Notes under the pieces: generated by a model
The model's database searches: none
What the model saw: only the letters and a program-made list of their open reading frames with translations
What the model was told of the DNA's origin: nothing
Source of the DNA: Halobacillus ihumii
Lineage (GTDB): Bacteria; Bacillota; Bacilli; Bacillales; Halobacillaceae
DNA: 64,000 nucleotides
Assembly: GCF_902726645.1 (NCBI RefSeq)
Contig: NZ_CACVAO010000001.1
Span: 3,792,636-3,856,635 of the forward strand
Direction: 5' to 3'
Shown here: positions 27,959 through 36,920 of the stretch, piece after piece
Numbering within the stretch: the stretch's first letter is position 1
Layout of the letters: each line of letters starts with the position of its first letter
Translations under genes and position numbers: made by a program

Positions 27959-29368
27959 ATGGTAGTAGGAGATTTTCCAATTGAATTAGACACATTAGTT
28001 GTAGGTGCGGGGCCTGGCGGTTATGTAGCCGCCATCCGTGCCGCACAAACAGGTCAAAAGGTGACCATCGTAGACAAAGGAAACCTAGGCGGTGTTTGTC
28101 TTAACGTTGGCTGTGTACCTTCTAAAGCACTTATTCAAGCAAGTCACCGTTTTGAACATGCCAAAGGTGCAGAAGACATGGGGATTCAGTCTGAAAACAC
28201 AACTGTTGACTTTTCCAAAGTTCAAGAATGGAAAGGCGGCGTTGTTGAGAAGCTGACTGGTGGTGTAGAAGGCTTACTTAAGGGCAATAAAGTTGATATC
28301 GTAAAAGGCGAAGTTTACTTCGTGGACAAAAACACAGTTCGCGTCATGGATGAAAAGAACTCTCAAACGTACACGTTCAATAACTGCATCATTGCGACAG
28401 GTTCTCGTCCAATCGAGCTTCCATCCTTTAAATTCTCTGACCGCGTATTAGACTCAACAGGAGCTCTTGATTTAAAAGAAGTTCCTAAGAAGCTGGTTGT
28501 AATCGGCGGCGGATACATTGGTACAGAGCTTGGTACGGCTTATGCTAACTTCGATACAGAAGTAACCATTCTTGAAGGCACAAAAGATATTCTTGGCGGT
28601 TTCGAGAAACAAATGTCTACACTTGTTAAACGCCGTTTGAAGAAAAAAGGTGTCGAAGTCGTAACGAACGCAATGGCTCAAGGTGTTGAGGAAACTAAAG
28701 ATGGTGTGACTGTTAAATATGAAGTGAAAGGCGAGGAGAAATCCATTGAAGCCGATTACGTTCTTGTCACAGTCGGACGTCGTCCAAACACTGACGAGAT
28801 TGGTCTTGAGGAACTAGGTATTGAAATGAGTGACAAAGGAGTCATTCAAACCGATAAACAATCCCGTACAAACATCGATAATATTTATGCGATTGGTGAT
28901 ATTGTTGAAGGATTGCCGCTTGCTCACAAAGCTTCTTATGAAGGTAAAATTGCCGCTGAAGCGATTGCTGGAGAGAAATCTGAAATTGATTACTTAGGAA
29001 TCCCTGAAGTGGTATTCTCAGATCCAGAATTAGCTTCTGTAGGTTACAGAGAGCAAGAAGCGAAGGATGCAGGATATGATGTACAAGCATCTAAATTCCC
29101 ATTCGGAGCTAATGGACGTGCGCTATCTCTTAACGACAGTGACGGCTTCTTGAAGCTGATTACTCGTAAGGATGATGGTTTGGTCCTTGGCGCGCAAATT
29201 GCAGGTCCAAATGCCAGTGATATGATTGCTGAACTTGGTCTTGCCGTTGAATCAGGCATGACTGCTGAAGACTTGGCTCTAACCATTCATGCTCATCCAA
29301 CACTAGGAGAGATTACAATGGAAGCAGCTGAGGTGGCAATGGGACAGCCTATTCATATCGTTAAATAA
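27959..29368 (+). CDS. pdhD: Dihydrolipoamide dehydrogenase (E3)
   Basis: A 469-residue flavoprotein that reoxidises the lipoyl groups and reduces NAD+. FAD-binding [15 protein letters not shown], the redox disulfide [15 protein letters not shown], the NAD-binding [10 protein letters not shown] and the C-terminal His-Glu pair in HAHPTLGE are intact. Its ribosome binding site (GGAGG) lies within the end of pdhC. It closes the operon at a strong terminator. Confidence 0.96.
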   Translation: MVVGDFPIELDTLVVGAGPGGYVAAIRAAQTGQKVTIVDKGNLGGVCLNVGCVPSKALIQASHRFEHAKGAEDMGIQSENTTVDFSKVQEWKGGVVEKLTGGVEGLLKGNKVDIVKGEVYFVDKNTVRVMDEKNSQTYTFNNCIIATGSRPIELPSFKFSDRVLDSTGALDLKEVPKKLVVIGGGYIGTELGTAYANFDTEVTILEGTKDILGGFEKQMSTLVKRRLKKKGVEVVTNAMAQGVEETKDGVTVKYEVKGEEKSIEADYVLVTVGRRPNTDEIGLEELGIEMSDKGVIQTDKQSRTNIDNIYAIGDIVEGLPLAHKASYEGKIAAEAIAGEKSEIDYLGIPEVVFSDPELASVGYREQEAKDAGYDVQASKFPFGANGRALSLNDSDGFLKLITRKDDGLVLGAQIAGPNASDMIAELGLAVESGMTAEDLALTIHAHPTLGEITMEAAEVAMGQPIHIVK

Positions 29369-29380
29369 ATAGACATTATC

Positions 29381-29416
29381 AGCTCCTAACTCTTCATTGA
29401 GGGTTAGGAGCTTTTT
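29381..29416 (+). terminator. Terminator of the pdh operon
   Basis: AGCTCCTAAC (29381-29390) pairs with GTTAGGAGCT (29403-29412), followed by TTTTT. Confidence 0.88.
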
Positions 29417-29670
29417 ATGGTAAATATGTTCGTGTGAGTATCTTTATGGAAGGGCGAGCTATGTTTAGTTTACGCATTCCAAGAGTCCAATAACTCTCTG
29501 TAGCCATACCCTTAGTGAGGGTGTGTGAGATTGATACATGTCCAACAAGACGTGCCCATATCGAGCACGAATCTTTTTACTTGCCGTGTGCCCTTGGTTA
29601 TCTATTTCTATTAAGGGTTGCACTTTTGTTCAAAAGAGGGATTATGCTATTTGATCCAATTGATATACGC
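29417..29670. other. Gap between pdhD and the BCCT gene
   Basis: No convincing gene. There is a 5-bp hairpin CGTGC/GCACG near 29550-29570 followed by TCTTTTT, too weak to call. Confidence 0.4.
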
Positions 29671-29712
29671 AAAAAACCCCCGTATCACGCTTTAGTGTGA
29701 TACGGGGGTTTT
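29671..29712. terminator. Terminator of the BCCT transporter gene
   Basis: A 13-14 bp stem around ACCCCCGTATCAC and its complement (29675-29710), with A-run on the left acting as the T-run for the leftward gene, and TTTT on the right. Confidence 0.88.
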
Positions 29713-29745
29713 ACTTAGCTGCTATACCTGAAAAGCTGTTCACGT

Positions 29746-31278
29746 CTACTTTTTATTTTTTAGACCTATATCTTTTGCTTCCGACTTAAATTCTTTCATT
29801 AATGAGAAGCACATGAGAATCATAATGAAGGTGAACGGAAAGGCTGAGATAATAGCTGCAGTCTGTAACGCTGTTAGGCCGCCTTGCCATAGCAGTACGG
29901 CAGCAGCACCTGCTTGAATTAGTCCCCATACAAACTTCACTTGATTGTTCGGGTTAAGACTGCCGTTTGTCGTCTGCATTCCTAGAACGAAGGTGGCAGA
30001 GTCGGCAGATGTAATAAAGAAGGTACTAATAAGCAGCAATCCGATCACTGTCATAATTCCGCCAAGTGGAATATGTTCCAGCATGGAGAAGAGAGCTACT
30101 TCTGTTCCAAGGCTTTGGACATCTGAGATAATGTCAACCCCATCAAAGAACTCTAATGAAATGGCTGTACCGCCAAATACAGAGAACCATAACGCCCCAA
30201 AGATTGTTGGCACTAACAGGACGCCTGTAATGAATTCACGAATCGTTCTACCTTTGGAGACCCTGGCGATAAAGGTACCAACAAATGGTGCCCAGGAAAT
30301 CCACCAAGCCCAGTAGAAGATGGTCCAGCCTTTAATCCAAGTGTCGTCTTCTACAAATGGTGTCAATCTAAAACTCATATAAGGAAGATCCCGTACATAA
30401 GAACCAAGTGTTGTTGTAAAGTAGTCCATGATGAATCCAGTAGGACCAATTAATAACAGTGAGAACATAAGTAATAAGGCTAACACGATATTAGCATTAC
30501 TTAAATATTTGATCCCTTTATTCAAACCGGTCATGGCCGAAGTCATAAATAATACGGTAACAACGATAATTATGATCAGTTGCAGACCGAACGTGTCTTC
30601 TAGTCCTTCGATCGAATAGGAAAGGCCGCTTGAAATCTGTAAAGCACCTAATCCAAGAGATGTGGCTACACCAAAGATTGTAGCAAATACGGCGATAAAG
30701 TCGATGAATGTTCCGAGTCCGCCTTTAATTCGCTTTTCACCTAGAAGAGGAACGAGAGCAGCACTGATTACACCTGGAGCTCCTTTTCTAAACTTGAAGT
30801 AGGCAAGAGCTAGTGCCAGTACAGCGTAAATTCCCCACGGGTGTAAGCCCCAGTGAAAGAAGCTGTATTTCATGGCAGCTCTGGCAGATTCCTGCGAAGC
30901 TGGTTCCATGCCAGGAACTGGGGTTGTATGGAAATGGGAAAGAGGTTCAGCTGCTCCCCAGAAAACAAGTCCAATCCCCATACCTGCACTAAATAACATA
31001 GCAAACCAGGTAATGTACGAATATTCAGGCTCATCATCCGGTTTTCCTAATTTAAGCTTTCCGTACTTTGAAAAAACTAAATAAATGGCAAATATTAAAA
31101 AGCCGGTAGCTGATAATAAATAGAACCATCCAAATTTGTCAGTAATAAAGGCCTGGACATTTGAGGTTACATTGGATAAATTCCATGTTGGCAATACGTC
31201 TTTAGGAATTACTCCCCAAATGATAAAAAGACCAGATACAACTAAAGAAATATAAAATACTTTAGATGCCTGTTTCAA
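29746..31278 (-). CDS. BCCT-family glycine betaine/choline-type transporter
   Basis: A 510-residue secondary transporter with 12 membrane segments, similar to OpuD/BetP. The TM4 signature GMGIGLVFWGAAEPLSHF and TM8 tryptophan box (FYWAWWISWAPFVGTFIARVSKGRT) are intact, both needed for betaine binding. It probably imports glycine betaine or another trimethylammonium solute with sodium. I chose TTG at 31278, nine bases after AAAGGA; the ATG at 31287 abuts the ribosome binding site. The C-terminal tail is short, so osmosensing through a long tail as in BetP is unlikely. It lies in a block absent from the pdhD-speA interval of B. subtilis. Confidence 0.9.
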   Translation of the reverse strand: MKQASKVFYISLVVSGLFIIWGVIPKDVLPTWNLSNVTSNVQAFITDKFGWFYLLSATGFLIFAIYLVFSKYGKLKLGKPDDEPEYSYITWFAMLFSAGMGIGLVFWGAAEPLSHFHTTPVPGMEPASQESARAAMKYSFFHWGLHPWGIYAVLALALAYFKFRKGAPGVISAALVPLLGEKRIKGGLGTFIDFIAVFATIFGVATSLGLGALQISSGLSYSIEGLEDTFGLQLIIIIVVTVLFMTSAMTGLNKGIKYLSNANIVLALLLMFSLLLIGPTGFIMDYFTTTLGSYVRDLPYMSFRLTPFVEDDTWIKGWTIFYWAWWISWAPFVGTFIARVSKGRTIREFITGVLLVPTIFGALWFSVFGGTAISLEFFDGVDIISDVQSLGTEVALFSMLEHIPLGGIMTVIGLLLISTFFITSADSATFVLGMQTTNGSLNPNNQVKFVWGLIQAGAAAVLLWQGGLTALQTAAIISAFPFTFIMILMCFSLMKEFKSEAKDIGLKNKK

Positions 31279-31309
31279 AATAATCATTCCTTTCTTTAAT
31301 TAATTTGTC

Positions 31310-32377
31310 TTACGTAGAACCACTTGTCGCTACAGCCTTCTTGTACTGGGAACACATTCTCTCTAGTTCCTTCAGCACATCATGGAAACAAAGTAATTCA
31401 TACATAAGAATAGTTTGTGGCGGAAGCTGGTGTTGAGTTTTGTCGGAGTATTCCACATGTAACTCCTTCCACTTCCAGAATAGATGATCGAGCTTCTCAA
31501 CTTTTTTATATTGGTCTTCGCCTATTTTGTGTTCCTGATCTTCCAATGTCTCCGCAAAGCACTGGACAATTTCCTTAAGGAGCGTTCTCTCTTCTGGACT
31601 AAAATCATCAGGTTCAACATGTGCATACTGTAAATTCCCAAGGTGGTAAGCTATTTGTTGAAGAGCAGCCAGCTTTTTTTGTGAAAGCTGAAAGGCACTC
31701 ATTTGCTCAATCGTATGACGGTGATATTTCCACTCTTCCCTTTGATACTGTGACAATTGAAACGCTTTTTCCAGTTTTGCAGTTAACTGACGATAAGAGC
31801 GTGAAATATTTCGGGTCTTTTCGTTAGAATTTCCTTTATTGCTTGAAATTATGCGAATCGTTAACTGTGACGCATGAGTAAAAAGATCGTTTATAGTCTT
31901 ATCAATAATAGGAAAATAGTTAGGCGGCATAAGGAAAAAATTAACAAAAGTTGAGACGACGATACCAATAGAAGTAGTACCCAGTCTGGTAAGAAATGAA
32001 ACAAAATAATGATCATGAAATTCCGGAATCATGGCTGTAGCAGTAATAGTAGCAACAATAATTCCATCATCCAGCTTAAGTTTGTGACAGATGGCTATCG
32101 TTAGCATAGCCGCTAAAGCATAGGTTATTGCTTCTTTTCCCAAGAGAGCATAAAAACTTGTCGCTAATAAAGCTCCTATTGCTGATGCAGGAAAACGAAC
32201 CGTTGCTTTTTTGATTGAGTCTGCAGCTGTATGTTCGATTGTTACAATCGCAGTTATGACTGCAAAAACGACCGGAAAATTAAAAAAACCACAAATAAGT
32301 GCGGTTATAAACACGGAAACACCTGTTTTAATTGTACGACCGCCTAATAAATTGAAATTCGTAAAGGGTTTGAGCAT
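31310..32377 (-). CDS. FUSC / aromatic acid exporter-like membrane protein
   Basis: A 355-residue protein with an N-terminal domain of about five to six hydrophobic segments (residues 15-165) and a long soluble, helical C-terminal half. This matches the ArAE_1/DUF939 (FUSC-like) family of Bacillus, exemplified by YgaE. Substrate unknown; relatives export aromatic carboxylic acids. It lies just upstream of the BCCT gene on the same strand (31 bp), so the two are probably co-transcribed. Start ATG 32377 is eight bases after AAAGG. Confidence 0.75.
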   Translation of the reverse strand: MLKPFTNFNLLGGRTIKTGVSVFITALICGFFNFPVVFAVITAIVTIEHTAADSIKKATVRFPASAIGALLATSFYALLGKEAITYALAAMLTIAICHKLKLDDGIIVATITATAMIPEFHDHYFVSFLTRLGTTSIGIVVSTFVNFFLMPPNYFPIIDKTINDLFTHASQLTIRIISSNKGNSNEKTRNISRSYRQLTAKLEKAFQLSQYQREEWKYHRHTIEQMSAFQLSQKKLAALQQIAYHLGNLQYAHVEPDDFSPEERTLLKEIVQCFAETLEDQEHKIGEDQYKKVEKLDHLFWKWKELHVEYSDKTQHQLPPQTILMYELLCFHDVLKELERMCSQYKKAVATSGST

Positions 32378-32521
32378 CCTTATCACCTTTAGCTTTCAAG
32401 TGGTTACTGAGTCACAATTTGTTATTATATCTTAAAATTTATCAAAACGATAGTAAAAATGGAAAACAATATACTATAATATAGAAAGTGGAAATACATA
32501 ACAGCTTTGGGGGGCTTTTTT

Positions 32522-33391
32522 ATGAAACAAATGATAGGGGTATTGTTGTTGGCCATGTTACTTGCGGCTTGTGCGGGAGGACAGGCCGAAGAAACACAGG
32601 GAAGTAAGCAGCAGGAGACGTCAGAAACAGACGAAATTGCGGCTGAACAACGTGATGAGAAGACTGATAAAGAATCTGATAATGAATCTGGAGAGAAAGA
32701 GAACTCCCAACCGGAAGAGGATGAGAACACAGAAGATGAAACAGTGGTAGCAAATGCCGTAGAACCAGAATACGAAATTACAGAAGTTTATTCTTTTAAA
32801 CCTATAAATGATGCAAATGAACAAGTTGCTTTGTTAACATTTGATGACGCTCCTGATGAACATGCTTTAGAAATAGCCAAAAAGTTAAAGGAACTGGACG
32901 CACCTGCAATATTTTTTGTGAATGGACACTTCTTAAGCAGTCCAGAGGAGAAAAAAGTATTAAAGCAAATCCATGAACTTGGTTTTGCCATAGGAAATCA
33001 TACAGCAACTCATGCAACATTACCAGAATTAACGAAGGAGCAACAGAAGAAGGAGATCAGCGGGCTTAATGATAAGGTGGAGGAGATTATCGGGGAGCGA
33101 CCTGAATTTTTCCGTGCTCCACACGGTATGAATACTGAGTATTCAAAGCAACTTGCTGCAGAGGAAGGGATGCTCGTTATGAATTGGACATACGGGTACG
33201 ACTGGAAAGCTAAATATCAAGACGCTGAGGCTATAGCTGATATTATGGTTAATACGAATCTTCTCAATCCAGGAGCAAATTTATTAATGCATGATCGGGA
33301 ATGGACCGCGAAAGCAGTGCCGGAAATTGTGAAAGGCTTGAGAGGAAAAGGGTATGAACTATTAGATCCTTCCTTAATCAAAACTCCTTAA
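32522..33391 (+). CDS. Polysaccharide deacetylase lipoprotein
   Basis: A 289-residue lipoprotein: signal with lipobox LAAC, a 60-residue acidic Glu/Ser/Thr-rich linker, then a NodB/CE4 domain from about residue 95. Metal and catalytic motifs are TFDDAPD (motif 1), GNHTATHATL with H-(T)-x-x-x-H spacing (motif 2), RAPHG (motif 3) and LLMHD (motif 5). It probably deacetylates peptidoglycan or another surface glycan. The ATG at 32522 follows GGGGGG by seven bases. It diverges from the membrane protein gene to its left. Confidence 0.87.
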   Translation: MKQMIGVLLLAMLLAACAGGQAEETQGSKQQETSETDEIAAEQRDEKTDKESDNESGEKENSQPEEDENTEDETVVANAVEPEYEITEVYSFKPINDANEQVALLTFDDAPDEHALEIAKKLKELDAPAIFFVNGHFLSSPEEKKVLKQIHELGFAIGNHTATHATLPELTKEQQKKEISGLNDKVEEIIGERPEFFRAPHGMNTEYSKQLAAEEGMLVMNWTYGYDWKAKYQDAEAIADIMVNTNLLNPGANLLMHDREWTAKAVPEIVKGLRGKGYELLDPSLIKTP

Positions 33392-33474
33392 ATCAAAGTA
33401 AGAACCAGAGACGAAGGTTGTCTTTGGTTCTTTTTTAATGCGGAAATTCGTAAACTTAAAGGGGAGCTTATTAG

Positions 33475-33533
33475 TATGACACATTTAATAAAAAGTTATA
33501 CTTTTGGGGTTGATTTTTTTAATGTGCCATATT
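33475..33533 (+). promoter_or_regulatory. Two CcpN-type operators at the SR1 promoter
   Basis: 33523-33533 (TGTGCCATATT) fits the published CcpN consensus TRTGHYATAYW at all 11 positions and overlaps the -10; 33475-33485 (TATGACACATT) fits at 10 of 11. CcpN represses SR1, gapB and pckA on glucose in B. subtilis. Confidence 0.7.
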
Positions 33534-33538
33534 AAAAT
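33510..33538 (+). promoter_or_regulatory. Sigma-A promoter of SR1
   Basis: TTGATT at 33510-33515 and TAAAAT at 33533-33538 with a 17-bp spacer. Transcription would begin near 33545. Confidence 0.75.
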
Positions 33539-33582
33539 AAACATACAGTGAAACCGATTACAAAAAAAGGTGGGGATACAAT

Positions 33583-33696
33583 ATGGGTACAATCGTATGT
33601 CAGAACTGTCAAAAGGTTATTGAGCATTTTGAGAATGAGAAGGTATCAACCCTTTACAGTAAGTGTCCTTCTTGTAATAAAGCGAAGAAAAAGTAA
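33583..33696 (+). CDS. sr1P: GapA-binding peptide SR1P
   Basis: A 37-residue peptide beginning MGTIVCQNC with two Cys-x-x-Cys pairs (Cys6/Cys9 and Cys28/Cys31) and a Lys-rich tail. The N-terminal MGTIVCQ-x-C, the FE-x-EKV-(S/T)-LY core and the length identify the SR1P family. An AAAGGTGGGG ribosome binding site lies eight bases upstream. In B. subtilis SR1P binds glyceraldehyde-3-phosphate dehydrogenase GapA and promotes its interaction with RNase J1, whose gene is at 19-21 kb. Confidence 0.9.
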   Translation: MGTIVCQNCQKVIEHFENEKVSTLYSKCPSCNKAKKK

Positions 33697-33705
33697 CAGC
33701 AGCAA

Positions 33706-33748
33706 AATCCACCCTCCTCTAAAATATAGAGGAGGGTGGATTTTTTAT
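33706..33748 (+). terminator. Terminator of SR1
   Basis: A perfect stem of about 15 bp (33706-33721 with 33727-33742) closed by a 5-base loop, then TTTTTT. Confidence 0.92.
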
Positions 33749-33779
33749 TGAAAAATTCGAATTGGTAGCAGACAGGGGT

Positions 33780-33926
33780 GGGCTCTATTCGGCCGCACTG
33801 GAAGGAGATTCGGCCCTGCTGAGAGATTATTCTGACCAAAGGAGCGTTTATTCTACCCAAAGTCTAAACTTTTCTGACCCAACAGGGCTTTTTTCTACCC
33901 AATAACGGATAGATTCTTACTTAATG
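33780..33926. repeat. Array C of degenerate 21-bp tandem repeats
   Basis: Seven contiguous units of exactly 21 bp starting at 33780, 33801, 33822, 33843, 33864, 33885 and 33906. The core changes gradually from ATTCGGCC through ATTCTGACCAAAG to TTCTACCCAAAG. The first two units share the ATTCGGCC core with array A. The plus frame is open through six units with Ser at position 4 of each heptad (Y/D/F-S); the minus frame reads as GRI-type heptads. It lies between the SR1 and speA terminators. Confidence 0.85.
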
Positions 33927-33950
33927 AAATATATTCTGCCTTTCACGTAT

Positions 33951-33985
33951 GAAAAAACGTGCCCGCTCACCCTGAGCGGCACGTT
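33951..33985 (-). terminator. Terminator of speA
   Basis: ACGTGCCCGCTC pairs with GAGCGG-CACGT (33957-33984, one bulge), with an A-run at 33951-33957 that reads as T on the minus strand. Confidence 0.8.
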
Positions 33986-33988
33986 TCT

Positions 33989-35458
33989 TTAATAGATCGC
34001 TTTGTGTTCTTTAATAACCCGCAGTGTTTCTAGTGTATCATCCTCCGGTCCCTGTACAGGCAAGCCGGCTTTGACATTTTCACGAATATAGTGGAGGTTA
34101 TCGTCTGTAATAATTTCACCAGGAATAAAAATTGGGATCCCAGGCGGGTAGACCATAATGAATTCAGCACTGATTCTCCCGACCGATTCTGCAAACTGCA
34201 CAATTTCTGTTGCTGCATAGAAAGCATCACGTGGAGTTAAAGCCAGTAACGGGATCTCGGGCACTTGAACAGGAACATGCTTGTACTCAAATGATTGCGG
34301 ATGGCTCGTTACAAGTTCTTCTAAGGCCGCTATGAGGCGGCGGATCTCCTGTTCCTGATCTCCCGGAGTTATGATGCATAGAATGTTATAAAGATCTGAT
34401 AGCTCCACTTCAATATGATGATTTTCCCTTAGCCACACTTCAACATCATATCCTGAGAGTCCAAGGCTCTTTACTGAAATAATCAGCTTAGTCGGGTCGA
34501 AATCAAACGTGGCATCACTTCCTAACAATTCTTCCCCTGGACAATGGAGAGGTGTGAGTTTGTTGATCTCATTTCTTGCGTAATCAGCGAGCCGAATCGC
34601 TTCTTCCAGCAGTTCCTTCCCTTTTACTGCTAACTGACGCCTTGCTGTATCAAGGGAAGCAAGTAACAAATAGGAAGTGGAGGTCGTTGTCAGCATAGAG
34701 AGCACAGCTTGGACGCGTTCACGAGAAACGAGTCCTTCGCGCAGGTTGAGGACAGAACTTTGGGTAAGTGCCCCTCCGAGCTTATGAACACTTGTCGCAG
34801 CCAAATCAGCACCGGCTTGCATCGCTGAAGCTGGGAGCCGTTCGTGAAAATGAATATGAACTCCATGGGCTTCATCTACCAGGACAGGTATATCAAAAGA
34901 GTGGGCGATTTGCACAATTTGAGTTAAGTCCGCTGATATTCCAAAATAGGTTGGGTTGATTACGAGCAAAGCCTTTGCATCCGGATGCGCATCACACGCC
35001 TTTTGAACGGCCTCGGGTGTGATTCCGTGTGAAATTCCTAACTGCTCATCCAGTTCAGGATGAATAAAAATTGGCGTTGCGCCAGAAAAAATGATCGCAG
35101 TCGTCACAGACTTATGAACATTGCGCGGTACAATGATTTTGTCACCCGGCTGGCACACACTCATAACCATCGTCATGATCGCTCCAGATGTCCCTTGTAC
35201 AGAGAAAAAGGTGTAGTCAGCCCCGAAGGCTTCAGCAGCAAGAGTTTGGGCCTCATCTATAATTCCTTGAGGGTGATGTAGATCGTCTAATGGTTCAATA
35301 TTTATTAAATCAATAGAGAGCGCAGGGTCTCCCATAAAGTGGGCAAATTCCTGATCCATTCCTTTTCCTTTTTTATGACCAGGGATATGAAATTGAATGG
35401 GGTTCTTATCAGCGTGCTGCTTGAGCCCGGTAAATAATGGCGTAAGATTTTGATTCAA
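33989..35458 (-). CDS. speA: Biosynthetic arginine decarboxylase SpeA
   Basis: A 489-residue PLP enzyme of the Orn/Lys/Arg decarboxylase group I-like fold, matching B. subtilis SpeA. FHIPGHKKG, VQGTSGA, DEAHGVH and the PLP-lysine motif SVHK(L)GG are present. It makes agmatine from arginine, the first step of polyamine synthesis. I chose TTG at 35458, six bases after AAAGAGGTG; the upstream ATG has no ribosome binding site. A lysine-decarboxylase activity cannot be excluded from sequence alone. Confidence 0.92.
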   Translation of the reverse strand: MNQNLTPLFTGLKQHADKNPIQFHIPGHKKGKGMDQEFAHFMGDPALSIDLINIEPLDDLHHPQGIIDEAQTLAAEAFGADYTFFSVQGTSGAIMTMVMSVCQPGDKIIVPRNVHKSVTTAIIFSGATPIFIHPELDEQLGISHGITPEAVQKACDAHPDAKALLVINPTYFGISADLTQIVQIAHSFDIPVLVDEAHGVHIHFHERLPASAMQAGADLAATSVHKLGGALTQSSVLNLREGLVSRERVQAVLSMLTTTSTSYLLLASLDTARRQLAVKGKELLEEAIRLADYARNEINKLTPLHCPGEELLGSDATFDFDPTKLIISVKSLGLSGYDVEVWLRENHHIEVELSDLYNILCIITPGDQEQEIRRLIAALEELVTSHPQSFEYKHVPVQVPEIPLLALTPRDAFYAATEIVQFAESVGRISAEFIMVYPPGIPIFIPGEIITDDNLHYIRENVKAGLPVQGPEDDTLETLRVIKEHKAIY

Positions 35459-35617
35459 GATGATCACCTCTTTAGTAAGCATGAAAGCAAATGAATTATA
35501 GCAGAGGAAAGCAGCTGTGGCTAGTTTAATTATGTCGAGACAGGTCGATGAAAAGAAAGGTCGCTTTCTAGAAAGTCTGATTCCATACGTGGTAAGATAA
35601 GACGAGGAGGGGATGAA

Positions 35618-36577
35618 ATGATGGAATGGAATAATCGTGTAACTGAAACATTAGGCATTACTTATCCTATTATTCAAGGGGGGCTGGCGCATTTAGCGTA
35701 CGCTGAATTAGCGGCTGCTGTTTCCAATGCAGGAGGACTTGGCCAAATTACAGCTATGAGCATGGGCCAGCCTGCAGAACTTCGTGATGAAATACATAAA
35801 TTAAGACAGTTGACTCGTCAATCGTTTGGCGTCAATTTCGCTATTGGCCAGCATGGTCGTCCTTTTGAAGAAATGGTACAAGTCGCGATCGATGAAAAAG
35901 TACCGGTTATTTCTGTGACTGGGGGAAATCCTAAACCTGTCATTGATATGGTGAAAGACACACCCATTAAAGTATTAGTGTTAGTTGCTGCAAAACGTCA
36001 GGCTGAAAAAGCGGAAGAACTCGGAGCAGATGCTGTGATGGTGGTAGGTCACGAGGGTGGTGGACACTTAGGAAGGTCAGACACGAGTACGCTTATCCTC
36101 ACCCCGCAAGTTGTGCAAGCTGTATCCATTCCCGTGATCGCTTCAGGCGGAATCAGTGACGGGAAAGGTTTAATGGCTGCCCTGGCATTAGGTGCTGAAG
36201 GAATTGAAATGGGGACTCGGTTTATTGCAACGAAAGAATGTGTGCATGCTAATGAAGCATACAAGCGTGCTTTAGTTGAATCCAATGAAAGTTCTACCGT
36301 TGTCATTAAGCGTTCACTCGGAGCACCGGCACGGGCGTTGAAAAATTCCTGGACAGAGCAAATTTTAGAGTTGGAAAAAGACAACCGTGGTTATGAAGGG
36401 TTAAGATCGTACATTAGCGGAGAAGCAAATAAACGCTATATCCATAAAGGCGAAGAGGATGGTTTTGCCTGGGCCGGCCAGGTGGCTGCTCGTATTGAAG
36501 ATGTGCCTTCAGTTGCAGAATTAATGGACAGAATCATAGCCGAAGCAGAAGCTATTCGGGGCAAATGGTCTAAATAG
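35618..36577 (+). CDS. Nitronate monooxygenase family FMN enzyme
   Basis: A 319-residue TIM-barrel flavoprotein of the NMO/2-nitropropane dioxygenase family, which also includes FabK-type enoyl-ACP reductases. GHEGGGHLGR carries the conserved His; ASGGI and GAEGIEMGTRF form the FMN phosphate site. It may oxidise alkyl nitronates such as propionate-3-nitronate; a FabK role is possible but less likely without fatty-acid genes near it. GGAGGGG lies upstream of the ATG pair. It is probably co-transcribed with yktA 16 bp downstream. Confidence 0.82.
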   Translation: MMEWNNRVTETLGITYPIIQGGLAHLAYAELAAAVSNAGGLGQITAMSMGQPAELRDEIHKLRQLTRQSFGVNFAIGQHGRPFEEMVQVAIDEKVPVISVTGGNPKPVIDMVKDTPIKVLVLVAAKRQAEKAEELGADAVMVVGHEGGGHLGRSDTSTLILTPQVVQAVSIPVIASGGISDGKGLMAALALGAEGIEMGTRFIATKECVHANEAYKRALVESNESSTVVIKRSLGAPARALKNSWTEQILELEKDNRGYEGLRSYISGEANKRYIHKGEEDGFAWAGQVAARIEDVPSVAELMDRIIAEAEAIRGKWSK

Positions 36578-36592
36578 AAAGGGGGCCTGACC

Positions 36593-36868
36593 GTGAGTTA
36601 CAACTACCCTATAGATGAAGTCTATTGGTCAAAAGAAGAAATCATTGATGTGGTCAATTTTTACTCATTAGTTGAACAGGCTTACGAGTCTAGTGTTAAG
36701 CAGGATGAGTTGTTACTTGCTTATACGAGATTTAAGCAAATTGTGCCATCCAAAAGTGAGGAAAAACAACTTTGTGGCAAGTTTGAGAAAGAGTCTGGCT
36801 ATTCCTGTTATCGAACTATAAAACGGGCTAAGTCATCGTCAGCAGGCGAGAAAATCAACATGTCATAG
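36593..36868 (+). CDS. yktA: UPF0223 family protein YktA
   Basis: A 91-residue protein of the UPF0223 family. WS-x-E-E-I-I-D-V-V-x-F-(Y/F) near the N-terminus and YTRFK-x-IVPSK-(S/G)-EEK in the centre are the family signature. Start is GTG at 36593 after AAAGGGGG. Function unknown. It converges on yktB across a terminator. Confidence 0.88.
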   Translation: MSYNYPIDEVYWSKEEIIDVVNFYSLVEQAYESSVKQDELLLAYTRFKQIVPSKSEEKQLCGKFEKESGYSCYRTIKRAKSSSAGEKINMS

Positions 36869-36877
36869 TAATCATAA

Positions 36878-36920
36878 AGAACGGCGAGGGATAAAGCTGC
36901 CCCCGCCGTTCTGTTCGTTT
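36878..36920. terminator. Terminator between yktA and yktB
   Basis: AGAACGGCG (36879-36887) pairs with CGCCGTTCT (36904-36912). T-rich on the right; weaker for the leftward gene. Confidence 0.7.

Larger units (their letters stand above)
33545..33750 (+). ncRNA. sr1: Dual-function regulatory RNA SR1
   Basis: The predicted transcript from the promoter to the terminator is about 205 nt, the same as B. subtilis SR1, and it lies in the same pdhD-speA interval. B. subtilis SR1 base-pairs with ahrC mRNA and also encodes the peptide SR1P. The SR1P frame, the CcpN sites and the strong terminator are all visible here. The base-pairing segment itself was not checked because ahrC is not in this window. 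Confidence 0.75.

Noticed and set aside
29515..29700. 61-codon ORF on the plus strand between pdhD and the BCCT gene
   Set aside because: It runs through the strong terminator at 29671-29712, has no good ribosome binding site and no recognisable sequence.
33654..33860. 68-codon minus-strand ORF with GRI heptads over array C and the SR1 terminator
   Set aside because: It is antisense to SR1P and its terminator; the heptads arise from the 21-bp DNA period.
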